Shown: positions 17,076 to 26,653 of the stretch, in pieces
Position numbering within the stretch: the stretch's first letter is position 1
Layout of the letters: every line of letters starts with the position of its first letter
Origin: an uncultured Bacilli bacterium
GTDB lineage: Bacteria; Bacillota_I; Bacilli_A; RF39; UBA660
Length of the DNA: 64,000 nt
Assembly: GCA_958413985.1 (NCBI GenBank)
Contig: CATYVZ010000001.1
Location: 1-64,000, forward strand
Direction of reading: 5' to 3'
Made by a program: the position numbers and the translations under genes
The notes under the pieces: generated by a model
Told to the model about the DNA's origin: nothing
The model's database searches: none
Seen by the model: only the letters and a program-made list of their open reading frames with translations

Positions 17076-17149
17076 AAAGATACTCCTTTTTGTCTATCTA
17101 TTTTATCACATTTATTTAAATATATCTACATAAATTTAATATTTATACA

Positions 17150-17214
17150 TATAATAATAACGTATCAAGAAATTGATACATTTGGGAAACTCGTAGGATT
17201 ACGGTTTCCTTTTT
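17150..17214 (+). promoter_or_regulatory. Short leader with two hairpins and a T-run (attenuator-like)
   Basis: A TATAAT box at 17150-17155 would start RNA near 17162, exactly at a perfect 7-bp hairpin (17162-17168 with 17173-17179, GAAA loop). A second stem follows: GGAAAC (17185-17190) and CGTA pair with TACG and GTTTCC (17200-17209) around GGAT, then TTTTT. The -35 match is weak. It could be an attenuator of the downstream gene or make a short RNA of about 55 bases. I do not recognise a known riboswitch. Confidence 0.5.
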
Positions 17215-17302
17215 AATGTTTAAAAATGTAAAAATGTGGTAAATGATATTAAAATATATACAAAACATGTCGAAAAATGTTATAATTATTCTAGGTGAGG
17301 CT

Positions 17303-19312
17303 ATGAAAAAGATATTTAATATTATTTTCGTTACAATTCTTTTTCTTTTGAGTTTAGTTCCACCAATTTATGCGCAAGAAGTAAGATATGGTTATGTCAG
17401 TTCAACTTTGGGTAATGGTATTTCAGTAAGAAAAGGTCCAGGAACTAGTTATGATAAATTAAGTGATGGTTTAGCTGAAGGCGAACAAGTTAAGATATTA
17501 AGTGAACATAAAACAGATGATGGTACTGTAAGTGATTGTAGTTTATGGTATAAGATAGAATTTAATGAAGTCGATGATGGAATAGGGTATGTATGCTCTG
17601 ATTTAATTAAAATAATCCAAGTTCAAACCGATGAAGAATTCGAAAAAAGTTTGGAAGCATTTCCTGAAAGTTATCACGATTATTTAAGACTATTACATAC
17701 AATATATCCTAATGCGATATTTAAAGCTTACGATACTAGATTAGACTTTAATACAGTAGTTAAAAACGAGGCTACTTTAGGAAAAAGTTTACTTTGGGAT
17801 TCTAATAGTTCTCGTGATGGTTTAAAAAACATGGATAGTTATAACTATGAAACTAATACTTTTGCTAACAACTATTCTGGTGGTGGGCCAACATGGTATG
17901 CAGCAAATGAAGAAACGATCGCTTATTATATCGATCCTCGTAATTTTTTAAATGAAAGTCGGATTTTTATGTTTGAAAGTTTATCTTATAGTGCATCGAT
18001 CCATACTGAAGGAGGGGTTGAAGCAATACTAGCAGGTAGCTTTATGGCTAAAGATAAAGTCGATGGTGGCGATAAAACTTTTGCGCAAGTAATTATGGAA
18101 GCTGGTAAAAAATATAATATCAGTCCCTATTATTTAGCTAGTCGTATTTTACAGGAAACTGGCTATACTAGAAGTAGTTTAGTAAAAGGGGATTATGATG
18201 GTATCTATGATCAATTCGATGGTTATTATAACTTTTTTAACTATGGTGCTGGTGGAACTGATGTCGTTTATAACGGCTTAAATTACGCTTATAATAAAGG
18301 TTGGAATTCTGAAGAAAAAGCTATACTAGGTGGAGCTAGTTTAATTGGAACATCATATATTAACGTTGGACAAGATACTAATTACTTTCAAAAATGGGAC
18401 GTTGTTTGTAGTAAAGATAACGTAAATGATTGTAGTTTTTATTCTCATCAATATATGCAAAACATTGAAGCACCTTATAGTGAGGCTAATTCAACTTATA
18501 AAGCTTATAAACAAACATTTCAAAATAATTTATATAATTTACCATTTATTTTTACTATTCCTATTTACAATAATATGCCAGATAAAACAGTTTTACCAAG
18601 TGAAGCTAACCCAATTAACTATTTAAAAACTTTGACAGTTAATGGTCAAAGCATTTCAAACTTTAACAGTCTAAAAACTGATTATTCGCTTCGTGTCCTT
18701 GAAACTACCAAATCGATTGAAGTCGAGGCAACTAAAATCGAAAGCAAATCATCGATTACAGGGACAGGAACTATTCCTATTACCCAAGATGGTCAAGTAA
18801 TTCCGATTACTGTAACAGCTGAAAACGGCGATCAATTAACTTACAATATAACAGTTAATTTAATTGCTGTCGATGAAAATGAGATGACTTTAGATGATAC
18901 AATTAGTAACATTAAGTCCGGTATTTTTCAAGATGGTTACTTAATGGGTTTAACTAATGTTGAAACGATCATTGAAGCAGTAACTAAAGCAAATCAATTA
19001 GCAGAAGTTAAAGTTTACGATTTAAGTGATGTAGAAGTAACTAGTGGTTCAGTTGGTACAGGTTATAAAGTCACTATTACAGTTTTAGAGGAAAGTAAAA
19101 CGTTTGAAATTGTTATTTTTGGTGATACTAATGGTGACTCACAAATTGATATATTAGATTTGTTAAGAGTTCAAAAACATATTTTAAAAGCTTCAACTTT
19201 AACGGGAGCGCAAGCTAAAGCTAGCGATGTTAGCAAAGATGAAACAATCGATATATTAGATTTATTAAAAGTTCAAAAACATATTTTGGGTGTTTCAACA
19301 ATCATTCAGTAA
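17303..19312 (+). CDS. Secreted SH3b-glucosaminidase autolysin with C-terminal dockerin
   Basis: Predicted exported peptidoglycan hydrolase, 669 residues from the ATG at 17303, which follows AGGTGAGG. Order: signal peptide (1-25, ending VPPIYAQ), bacterial SH3 domain (about 28-110, KGPGTSYDKL), a LytD/FlgJ-type glucosaminidase domain (about 235-430, with ASRILQETGYTRSSL and YNFFNYGAGG), a cadherin-like beta-sandwich (about 445-535) and a type I dockerin with two calcium-loop repeats, DTNGDSQIDILDLLRVQKH (about 607-626) and DVSKDETIDILDLLKVQKH (about 641-660). The next gene codes a membrane-bound cohesin, so the enzyme is probably held at the cell surface by that pair. A start at 17243 lacks a ribosome-binding site. 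Confidence 0.85.
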   Translation: MKKIFNIIFVTILFLLSLVPPIYAQEVRYGYVSSTLGNGISVRKGPGTSYDKLSDGLAEGEQVKILSEHKTDDGTVSDCSLWYKIEFNEVDDGIGYVCSDLIKIIQVQTDEEFEKSLEAFPESYHDYLRLLHTIYPNAIFKAYDTRLDFNTVVKNEATLGKSLLWDSNSSRDGLKNMDSYNYETNTFANNYSGGGPTWYAANEETIAYYIDPRNFLNESRIFMFESLSYSASIHTEGGVEAILAGSFMAKDKVDGGDKTFAQVIMEAGKKYNISPYYLASRILQETGYTRSSLVKGDYDGIYDQFDGYYNFFNYGAGGTDVVYNGLNYAYNKGWNSEEKAILGGASLIGTSYINVGQDTNYFQKWDVVCSKDNVNDCSFYSHQYMQNIEAPYSEANSTYKAYKQTFQNNLYNLPFIFTIPIYNNMPDKTVLPSEANPINYLKTLTVNGQSISNFNSLKTDYSLRVLETTKSIEVEATKIESKSSITGTGTIPITQDGQVIPITVTAENGDQLTYNITVNLIAVDENEMTLDDTISNIKSGIFQDGYLMGLTNVETIIEAVTKANQLAEVKVYDLSDVEVTSGSVGTGYKVTITVLEESKTFEIVIFGDTNGDSQIDILDLLRVQKHILKASTLTGAQAKASDVSKDETIDILDLLKVQKHILGVSTIIQ

Positions 19313-19325
19313 GGTGGTGTAAAAG

Positions 19326-20789
19326 ATGAAAAAAATTAGTTTAATTATATTTAGTATAATCTTAAGCCTTGTTTTTATTAATAAGGTATCTGCTTCAAGT
19401 GCAACGATTAGTATTTCTAGCAATAAGTCCACTGTAATTGTTGGAGATACCGTAACAGTTACGGTCAAAGTTTCTTCCTCTGCTAATTTAGGCTCTTGGA
19501 ACTTTGATATCGTTCCTTCTTCAAATTTAACTTTTGTAAGTTCTAGTTTTGGTGGATTGTTTGTTGCTGATCAATCGCCAACAGCTACTACTAAAAGTAA
19601 AACTTATACCTTTACTTTTAAAGCTAAATCAAGTGGAACTGGCACTGTAAAAATATCTAATGCTCGTGTAATCGATTTTGATAGTGAGACCAATATGTCG
19701 ATTAGTGCTGGTAGTACTAGTTTTAAGATAATGACACAAAGTGAATTAGAAGCAACTTATAGTAAAAATAATTATTTATCCAAATTAGAAGTCGAAGGTT
19801 ATACTTTAACGCCAGAATTTGATAAAGATACTTTAGAGTACAATCTAGATTTAGAATATGGAACAGAAAAAATCAATGTGATTGCTACTAAGGAAGATAG
19901 TCGTTCTAGCATCACTGGAACTGGTGAGGTTTTATTATCGCAGGGCATGAATGTCATTAAAGTAGTAGTAACAGCTGAAAATGGCAGTACTAGAATCTAT
20001 GTTATCAATGCTAATGTTAAAGAGTTAGATCCAATCAATATCACTCTTGATGGTAAAAACTATTCAGTAGTAAGAGAAGAACAATTTCTACCTAGTATTA
20101 ACAGTGCTTATCAATTAACGGTAGTTCAGATTGATGGCAAAGATGTTCCGGCTTATTATAATTCAGTTACAGATTTTACTTTGGTCGGTTTAAAAGATGA
20201 ACTTGGCAATATTCAATTATATATTTATGAAAACGGTAATTATAGAATATATAACGAATTAAATTTTAATCAATTATCTGTTTACTTATTAGAGATGGAT
20301 GAAGCTTTATTGCCAGATGGTTATACTAAAAAAGATATTGTAATCGGTGATAAAAAGATTGCAGGATACGTTAGAGATGGTTATGAATTTGCAATAATTT
20401 ATGGCTTAAATATCGAAACAGGAGAAAAACATTTATATAAGTATGACGCTAAAGAAAACACTTTACAACGAGTTGAAAATATCGATTCTAGTAAAGAGAG
20501 TCTATATTTTAATATTATTTTAGGTTCGTTTGGCTTTACTGCTGTTTCTTATATTATCTTTATTAATTTATTAAATAAAAAAAATAAAGAACAAAAGACA
20601 TTTTTAGATAAAACGATGCGTATGAATATCAGTCAAATTGTTGCCAATGATGATTTAAGTGATAAATTATATAAAGCCGAGACAATATCTAAAAAAGAGC
20701 AAAAAAAGAAACGAAAAGAAGATAAAAAACTTCAAAAACAACTTAAGAAAAACGATAAACAAAAAGGTGAAGAAATGGCTGAATTATAG
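19326..20789 (+). CDS. Membrane-anchored cohesin-domain protein
   Basis: Predicted surface anchor of 487 residues. It has a signal peptide (1-23, ending INKVSASS), a cohesin-like domain (about 24-140; SNKSTVIVGDTVTVTVKV, LGSWNFDIVPSS), a cadherin-like beta-sandwich (about 152-235), a unique extracellular region, one membrane span near 398-417 and a lysine-rich cytosolic tail of about 70 residues. It begins 13 bases after the dockerin-bearing autolysin, with GGTGGTG before the start. The gene pair looks like a minimal cohesin-dockerin system with one receptor and one enzyme. Binding is inferred from domain families. Confidence 0.78.
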   Translation: MKKISLIIFSIILSLVFINKVSASSATISISSNKSTVIVGDTVTVTVKVSSSANLGSWNFDIVPSSNLTFVSSSFGGLFVADQSPTATTKSKTYTFTFKAKSSGTGTVKISNARVIDFDSETNMSISAGSTSFKIMTQSELEATYSKNNYLSKLEVEGYTLTPEFDKDTLEYNLDLEYGTEKINVIATKEDSRSSITGTGEVLLSQGMNVIKVVVTAENGSTRIYVINANVKELDPINITLDGKNYSVVREEQFLPSINSAYQLTVVQIDGKDVPAYYNSVTDFTLVGLKDELGNIQLYIYENGNYRIYNELNFNQLSVYLLEMDEALLPDGYTKKDIVIGDKKIAGYVRDGYEFAIIYGLNIETGEKHLYKYDAKENTLQRVENIDSSKESLYFNIILGSFGFTAVSYIIFINLLNKKNKEQKTFLDKTMRMNISQIVANDDLSDKLYKAETISKKEQKKKRKEDKKLQKQLKKNDKQKGEEMAEL

Positions 20790-20798
20790 CCATTTTTT
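20772..20798 (+). terminator. Terminator overlapping the cohesin-gene stop
   Basis: AAATGGCT (20772-20779) pairs with AGCCATTT (20787-20794) and continues into T. The TAG stop at 20787 is part of the right arm. Confidence 0.85.
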
Positions 20799-20860
20799 TT
20801 AAAACTGTAAAATGAATATAAACATTAAACTAAAGGTAAGGAATAAAGCTTTTAGATATC

Positions 20861-20889
20861 TTGACTAGTTTAAAGCTATATAGTAAAAT
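20861..20889 (+). promoter_or_regulatory. Promoter of the surface-polysaccharide operon
   Basis: TTGACT at 20861-20866 and TAAAAT at 20884-20889, 17-base spacer, just upstream of the polymerase-like gene. Confidence 0.7.
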
Positions 20890-20926
20890 TAAATAGTAAT
20901 GAATTATGAGTTATGGGGTATTTAAA

Positions 20927-22324
20927 ATGAATATAAAAAAATATATAATTGACAACAAAAAAAATCTAACTATTATAGCATTGTTAGCAATGTTTACAAT
21001 AATTTTGTTTAAACAGGTTATAAGTTCTTACTTATCACAATTAATCACATTGATACCATCATTTGTGGTTTTCATATGGTTTTTAATAATGTTTTTTCGT
21101 GGAAAAATAAAATTAAAATCATATGATATTTTCTTTGCAATAATGCTGATGATCGGTGCCTTTTCTGGAATATTTCACAATCAAAAATTAATAGCAGTTT
21201 TATACCAAATCAAATCATTAGGAATCTACTATTTGTTATTTATGATCATTAGAAACCTTTGTTTTCAAAAAGATGATATTAAAAAAATATTAAAATATGT
21301 AAATATAATAACAATAGTTTTGATATCATTCTCAATAGTAGAGATAATTTTTAGTAAAGATATTTTGTTTCCTAAAAGTTGGGCCGAAGAAATAGTATAT
21401 GCTGATAATTTTATAAGAGCATATAGTTTAATTTGTAATCCGAATGTATTCGGTTTTTACTTGCTGCTGGTTTTATTATATAACTATAAATTTGGTAATA
21501 TTGATTTTTCCTTGAAAAATGTGATTTTTTATTCATTAATATTTACGGGCATAATTATTAGTATTTCAAGGAGTTCTATCATATGCATGATTGTTTTGCT
21601 ATTCATTTTATTAATTGATGTAATTCGCAAACGAAAAGATAAAGAAAAAATGTGGAATATTTTGAAATTATCCATTTTAATAGCTATATCGGCAGCTTGT
21701 CTTTCTTTAATAATTTATAAAACTAATCGAATTTATGAAAACTATGTTCAAAGCACTCATTCAAGTGTAATTAGCAAGCCGACAGATAATGTTGGAAATG
21801 TCCCTCAAGTAAATCCTGATATTAATATAGATTTAGATGACGAAAAGAATACATTTATCGATAGAATATTTGCAGTTTTTGATTCCAAGTTTTTAAATGA
21901 TAGTTTAAACAATGGAAGATTAGCAATAGTAAAATACGGTTTAAACATCTGGCAGAAAAATATTCTTATTGGAACAGGTTTTAGTTCATTTTTAAGCGCT
22001 TCAAGTTTTTTAAATCCAAATATTGAAGCTTCGCAATTAGGGCTTGAATATGCAGATAATCAATATATGACAATAATTGTTGAGACAGGTTTATTAGGAA
22101 CATTAGCTTTATTAGTATCAGTTTTGTTATTTGTTTTAGAACAATTTAAATCAAAAAGATATTTATCAATTGTTGCTACTTTCATAATAGTATTCTTTGG
22201 ATTATTTATAAATTCATTAGAAGTTCAACTTATAGCGTTTATGTACTTTCTATTTGTGGGTTTGGAACAACAAGACAAGGAAGTTACTTCAATAAAAAGT
22301 TCAAGAAAAAGAAATTTAAAATAA
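20927..22324 (+). CDS. O-antigen ligase/polymerase (Wzy-like) membrane protein
   Basis: Polytopic membrane protein of about 465 residues with 10 or more spans, of the O-antigen ligase/polymerase type. A large extracytoplasmic loop (about 270-345, between spans) is followed by the family-typical segment GLNIWQKNILIGTGFSSF and later ADNQYMTIIVETGLLG. Expected role: polymerising lipid-linked repeat units outside the membrane. I prefer the ATG at 20927, after GGGGT, over 20906; the choice is weak. It begins an operon of glycosyltransferases and a flippase. TCGA tetranucleotides, common in the housekeeping genes, are rare here (about two by hand count). Confidence 0.72.
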   Translation: MNIKKYIIDNKKNLTIIALLAMFTIILFKQVISSYLSQLITLIPSFVVFIWFLIMFFRGKIKLKSYDIFFAIMLMIGAFSGIFHNQKLIAVLYQIKSLGIYYLLFMIIRNLCFQKDDIKKILKYVNIITIVLISFSIVEIIFSKDILFPKSWAEEIVYADNFIRAYSLICNPNVFGFYLLLVLLYNYKFGNIDFSLKNVIFYSLIFTGIIISISRSSIICMIVLLFILLIDVIRKRKDKEKMWNILKLSILIAISAACLSLIIYKTNRIYENYVQSTHSSVISKPTDNVGNVPQVNPDINIDLDDEKNTFIDRIFAVFDSKFLNDSLNNGRLAIVKYGLNIWQKNILIGTGFSSFLSASSFLNPNIEASQLGLEYADNQYMTIIVETGLLGTLALLVSVLLFVLEQFKSKRYLSIVATFIIVFFGLFINSLEVQLIAFMYFLFVGLEQQDKEVTSIKSSRKRNLK

Positions 22325-22343
22325 GAAAAAGGTGAAGACTGAT

Positions 22344-23318
22344 ATGATAAAAGTGAGCATAATAGTACCTGTTTATAATACCATGCCATATCTTGCAAAG
22401 TGTTTAGATTCTCTTTGTAATCAAGATTATGATAAAAAAGATTATGAAATAATAGTCGTAAATGATGGCTCTGTTGACAATAGTGAAAAGATAATTTTAA
22501 ACTATAAAGAACAATATCCAGATTTAATTAAATATATTAATAAAAGTAATGGTGGACTATCATCAGCAAGAAATGCTGGTTTGATGCAAGCTAAAGGTAA
22601 ATATATTTTATTTGTTGATAGTGATGATTATGTTGAAACAGAGTTATTGTCAAGTTTATTTTCTGAAAATGAAGACTATGATTTATTTATATTTGGATAT
22701 AATGAAATCAATGGAAATTATAGTAAGGCAAATTATGTCTCTAAAAAAATATTAACTGATACTCAAGGTGCTCTAAAACTATTTTTTGAAAATAAAGCAG
22801 TTAGGGGCTATTCATGGAATAAACTTTTTAAACTTGATATTATTATTAACAATAATATCAAGTTTAATGAAGAAATAAAGTATATAGAAGATATGCCATT
22901 TTTAATGGAATATATAGAACATTGTAATACTTTATATTTTAGTCAATTAATATTATATAATTATGTTCAAAGACCTGGATCATTGATCAACAGTGTATTT
23001 AACATAAACAAGTTAACGGCATTAACAGCTTATGAAAAAATATTAAATATTATTGAACAAATAGATCCAAGATATATTTCGACTATTTATTATTTTATTT
23101 TTGAATTGGATTATGAGTTGAGCGTGAGAATAAGAATTGGTGAAAATTTTGAACATTATTTGAAAGAATATAACTTTTTGAGGAAAGAAATGAAAAAAAA
23201 CTTAAAAAAATTTATTTTCAAAAATGTCAAAATAAAGTATAAAATAAAAGCAATTATAAAATATATTTTTTATGAAATTTTAATTTTTAGGTATGGAGGA
23301 AATAATGAAAAAAACTAA
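22344..23318 (+). CDS. Family 2 glycosyltransferase
   Basis: Cytosolic GT-A glycosyltransferase, 324 residues. It starts MIKVSIIVPVYNTMPYLAKC, has NDGSVDNSE, NGGLSSARNAG and the metal-binding FVDSDDY (DxD). The start at 22344 is nine bases after AAGGTG; a GTG at 22332 lies within that site. Sugar donor and acceptor are unknown. Its end overlaps the next gene by 14 bases, indicating translational coupling. Confidence 0.85.
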   Translation: MIKVSIIVPVYNTMPYLAKCLDSLCNQDYDKKDYEIIVVNDGSVDNSEKIILNYKEQYPDLIKYINKSNGGLSSARNAGLMQAKGKYILFVDSDDYVETELLSSLFSENEDYDLFIFGYNEINGNYSKANYVSKKILTDTQGALKLFFENKAVRGYSWNKLFKLDIIINNNIKFNEEIKYIEDMPFLMEYIEHCNTLYFSQLILYNYVQRPGSLINSVFNINKLTALTAYEKILNIIEQIDPRYISTIYYFIFELDYELSVRIRIGENFEHYLKEYNFLRKEMKKNLKKFIFKNVKIKYKIKAIIKYIFYEILIFRYGGNNEKN

Positions 23319-25698
23319 AAGAAGTATGCTTAATATTGTAACATCGATTATTCCATCGTTTATATTAATAATAATAGGATTTTTAAAATTTAAATTTTTC
23401 ATAAATGTATATGGTGATGATTTAAATGGAATTGTGCAATTAATAACTCAAATATATGCCTACTTATCTTTGGCTGAATTAGGTTTTGGAGCTGCCACAA
23501 ATGTAAAATTATATAAATATTTTCAAAAAAATGATGAAGAAAAAATTACTAAAGTGTTTAACGAAAGTAAATCTTTATATTTTAAGAGTGGCTTATTTAT
23601 TTTTGTGGCTGGAATTTTAATTTCTTTTGTATTGCCACTTTTTATTAAAAATAATAGTGTAGCTACATATTACACTATATCGATCATGACGCTTTATGCT
23701 ATCGATTTTTTAGCAGATTATTTATATGGATTACCGTATCGCAACTTACTAATTGTCAACGAAAATATTTATGTAATTAATTTGGTTAAAACAACTCAAC
23801 AGATTATTTTTAAGATAGTTGAACTTATTTTAATTCTAAACCATGTTAATTTATTAATAATTATTTCATTAAGTGTTATTGCCAATATTATTGGTTCATT
23901 TTTCTTAGTAAAAATTGCAAAAAAGAAATATTCATTTCTTAAAAAATATAAAGGAAGAGATAAAACAGTTACTAAGTCAGTAAAAGATATAGTTGTTAAT
24001 AACGTTTCAGATATAGTAAACGAAAAGACTGACTCGATCGTAATTGCTAATCAATTAGGTTTAAAAGATACATCGATTTATAGTATGTATAATTTAATAA
24101 TTAATTATATGTATATGTTTATATTAAATTTTGTTACAGGTGTCAAAGGCTCTATGGGGGCTATGCTAAATAATGATAAGGTTATCAACGATGAAAAGTA
24201 TAGTATATATAAACAGTTTATTGCAATTATGAATTATATAACTATTGTATGTGCTATAACCTTTAGTGTGTCAGCTTCGTCATTTATGGATATATTTATA
24301 AATAATGATTATGGAGTTGGTTTATATGTAGGGATATTGTTTGGTCTAGTTTTATGGTTAAATACAATGTTAAAATCATTACATGTTGTTGTTGAAACCA
24401 AAGGATATTACAAAAATATAAAATGGATATCATTAATTCAAGCTATTTCCAATATCGCATTATCATTTCTTTTAGTAAACAAATTTGGTATATTAGGTGT
24501 TTTATTTGCAACAGCAATAACCAGCATGTTAATGACTATTCCAGCAAAAGTAAAAGTGGCATTTAATGAATTCAAACATTCACCAACTTATTTTTATATG
24601 TTAACCATCGTTACATTTATTTCTAGTTTTATTATTATTTTGATAATAAACAAATTAAATGTTTATGGAAATGTTGCTAATTTGCTACAATGGTTTGGTA
24701 TTACTGCTATAATATTCATAGTGATTTGCATTATTATGTTTATTATACTGTACTTGATATTTAAAGATTTTAGGGATGTGATCTCAAGAGTGTTAAACAA
24801 TAAATTTGTATTTAAAATAAAAAGATGGATATTATCTAAGGTAGCATATGTTAATTACAAACTAAATATAAAAAATAAAGGAATTAACGTATATAGTATT
24901 GAAAAAACTATCGATGATATTATTAAAAACAAGGCTTCTCTTGTTCGTTATGGTGATGGAGAAATGGATATCATTAATGGAAAATCATTAAAATTTCAAG
25001 ATTATACTCCTGAATTAGCAAATAAATTATCTCAAATATTAAGTTTAAAATCTGATGATAAATTTTTTATAGCTGTTCCTGAAATATTTAATAGTTTAGA
25101 CATTTTTACTAAAGATGAAAAAGAATTTTGGGCAATTAGTTTATTAAAGACTAGTAAAGATTGGTTTTCATTTTGTGAGGGTGATTATTATAATGCTTTT
25201 CTATCACGGCCATATCTAAGGTATAAAGATAAAAGTAACAGTGACAAAATATTTAAAAAAATAAAAAAAATTTATAAAGACAAAAATGTTATTTTAGTTG
25301 AAGGAGAATTTTCTAGGTTAGGTGTTGGAAATGATTTGTTTGATGGTGTTAAAAGTATAAAACGAATACTTTGCCCTAATAAAAATGCTTATAGTGCTTA
25401 TAATAAAATTCTAGATGTCGTGTGTCAACAAAATAAAGATAATCTTATTTTAATTTCTTTAGGTCCTACGGCTAAAGTTTTAGTTTATGAATTATATCAA
25501 AAAGGTTATCAAGCTATCGATTTGGGCCATATAGACTTGGAATACGAGTGGTTTTTAAGAAAAGAAACTAAAAAAGTTAAAATTGAAAATAAATATGTTA
25601 ATGAAGTCGATGATGGTGAAGAAAATCAAGAATTAAATGATGAAAAATACCTTAGTCAGATATTAATTAATATAAATAAGGAGGATAAAAATGATTGA
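23305..25698 (+). CDS. Wzx-like flippase fused to a GT-D glycosyltransferase domain
   Basis: Two-domain protein of 797 residues. Residues 1 to about 500 form a polysaccharide flippase of the MATE/MOP type with about 12-14 membrane spans (MLNIVTSIIPSFILIIIGFL at the start). Residues about 530-765 match the DUF1792 GT-D fold, with its signature RYGDGE at 548-553 and a later LISLGPTAKVLVYEL. The junction has no stop or frameshift. GGAGG precedes the ATG at 23305. The fusion would place sugar addition and export of the lipid-linked unit on one polypeptide. A short acidic tail follows the GT-D domain. Confidence 0.8.
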   Translation: MKKTKRSMLNIVTSIIPSFILIIIGFLKFKFFINVYGDDLNGIVQLITQIYAYLSLAELGFGAATNVKLYKYFQKNDEEKITKVFNESKSLYFKSGLFIFVAGILISFVLPLFIKNNSVATYYTISIMTLYAIDFLADYLYGLPYRNLLIVNENIYVINLVKTTQQIIFKIVELILILNHVNLLIIISLSVIANIIGSFFLVKIAKKKYSFLKKYKGRDKTVTKSVKDIVVNNVSDIVNEKTDSIVIANQLGLKDTSIYSMYNLIINYMYMFILNFVTGVKGSMGAMLNNDKVINDEKYSIYKQFIAIMNYITIVCAITFSVSASSFMDIFINNDYGVGLYVGILFGLVLWLNTMLKSLHVVVETKGYYKNIKWISLIQAISNIALSFLLVNKFGILGVLFATAITSMLMTIPAKVKVAFNEFKHSPTYFYMLTIVTFISSFIIILIINKLNVYGNVANLLQWFGITAIIFIVICIIMFIILYLIFKDFRDVISRVLNNKFVFKIKRWILSKVAYVNYKLNIKNKGINVYSIEKTIDDIIKNKASLVRYGDGEMDIINGKSLKFQDYTPELANKLSQILSLKSDDKFFIAVPEIFNSLDIFTKDEKEFWAISLLKTSKDWFSFCEGDYYNAFLSRPYLRYKDKSNSDKIFKKIKKIYKDKNVILVEGEFSRLGVGNDLFDGVKSIKRILCPNKNAYSAYNKILDVVCQQNKDNLILISLGPTAKVLVYELYQKGYQAIDLGHIDLEYEWFLRKETKKVKIENKYVNEVDDGEENQELNDEKYLSQILININKEDKND

Positions 25699-26644
25699 TT
25701 TTAGCATAATTGTTCCAGTTTATAACACATCTGGTTATTTAGAAAAATGTATAGAATCTATAATAAGTCAAAAAGGTAAAACAGGAAAATATGAAGCAAT
25801 AATTATAAACGATGGTTCTACTGATAATAGTGAAGAAATAATTTTAAGATATCAAAAACAATATCCAAATTTAATCAAATATTATAAACATAAAAATAGC
25901 GGACTTTCTTATACTCGAAATTTTGGTGTAAAAAAAAGTAGTGGGAAATATCTTTTATTTGTCGATAGCGATGATTATTTAGATTTATATATATTATCAA
26001 AACTAATAGAATATATAAATAAATGTAATGAACCTGATGTAATAAGAATTAATAGTCGTGATGTAATGCCTAACGGCGAGATTATTCAAGAAGTTATATT
26101 GGATAAAACGAGTGATGAGATCAGTTTATTAAAAGAAACAATGAAAAAAAAAGCTTTAGAGGTTTCATGGGGTTATATATATAAAGCTGATTTTTTTAAG
26201 AAAAATAATTTTACTTTTCCTAATCAAATTCATGAAGATTATGGTTTAACTCCTATTATTCTTTATAAAGCTAACACCATTAAACAGTTAAATTATATAG
26301 GGTATAATTATGTTAAACGTGATGGCTCTATTATTGAAGAAAAGCAATATGATAAATTAAAAAAGCGTTTCGATGGCGTGTTTATATTATATCGTGAACA
26401 TATGGATATTATAAAAAAAGATAGTAAAAAGGGTAAACTGCTTCGTAGTTATAGTCTAGAATCGATGTTGACTAAATTGACAGTACTTAATAAAAGTGAT
26501 TTAAAAACAAAACTGAAGGAAATAACACCATATATTAAAGCTAGCGATATTTATTGCTATAATTATAAAAAATTAATAAAAAAAATATGTTTAGCAATAA
26601 ATATCAATTTATATTTAAATTTATATAAAAAATATAATATATAA
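25691..26644 (+). CDS. Family 2 glycosyltransferase
   Basis: GT-A glycosyltransferase, 317 residues, with FSIIVPVYNTSGYLEKC, NDGSTDNSEEI, NSGLSYTRNFG and the DxD motif FVDSDDY. It overlaps the flippase gene by eight bases and has an AAGGAGG site inside that gene. It resembles the product at 22344 in layout but is clearly divergent, suggesting a different linkage. Donor and acceptor are unknown. Confidence 0.85.
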   Translation: MIDFSIIVPVYNTSGYLEKCIESIISQKGKTGKYEAIIINDGSTDNSEEIILRYQKQYPNLIKYYKHKNSGLSYTRNFGVKKSSGKYLLFVDSDDYLDLYILSKLIEYINKCNEPDVIRINSRDVMPNGEIIQEVILDKTSDEISLLKETMKKKALEVSWGYIYKADFFKKNNFTFPNQIHEDYGLTPIILYKANTIKQLNYIGYNYVKRDGSIIEEKQYDKLKKRFDGVFILYREHMDIIKKDSKKGKLLRSYSLESMLTKLTVLNKSDLKTKLKEITPYIKASDIYCYNYKKLIKKICLAININLYLNLYKKYNI

Positions 26645-26653
26645 GGAGTTAAC

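Noticed and set aside
17160..17214. Cyclic-di-GMP-I riboswitch, suggested by the GAAA tetraloop
   Set aside because: The conserved core bases between helices of that class are not present.
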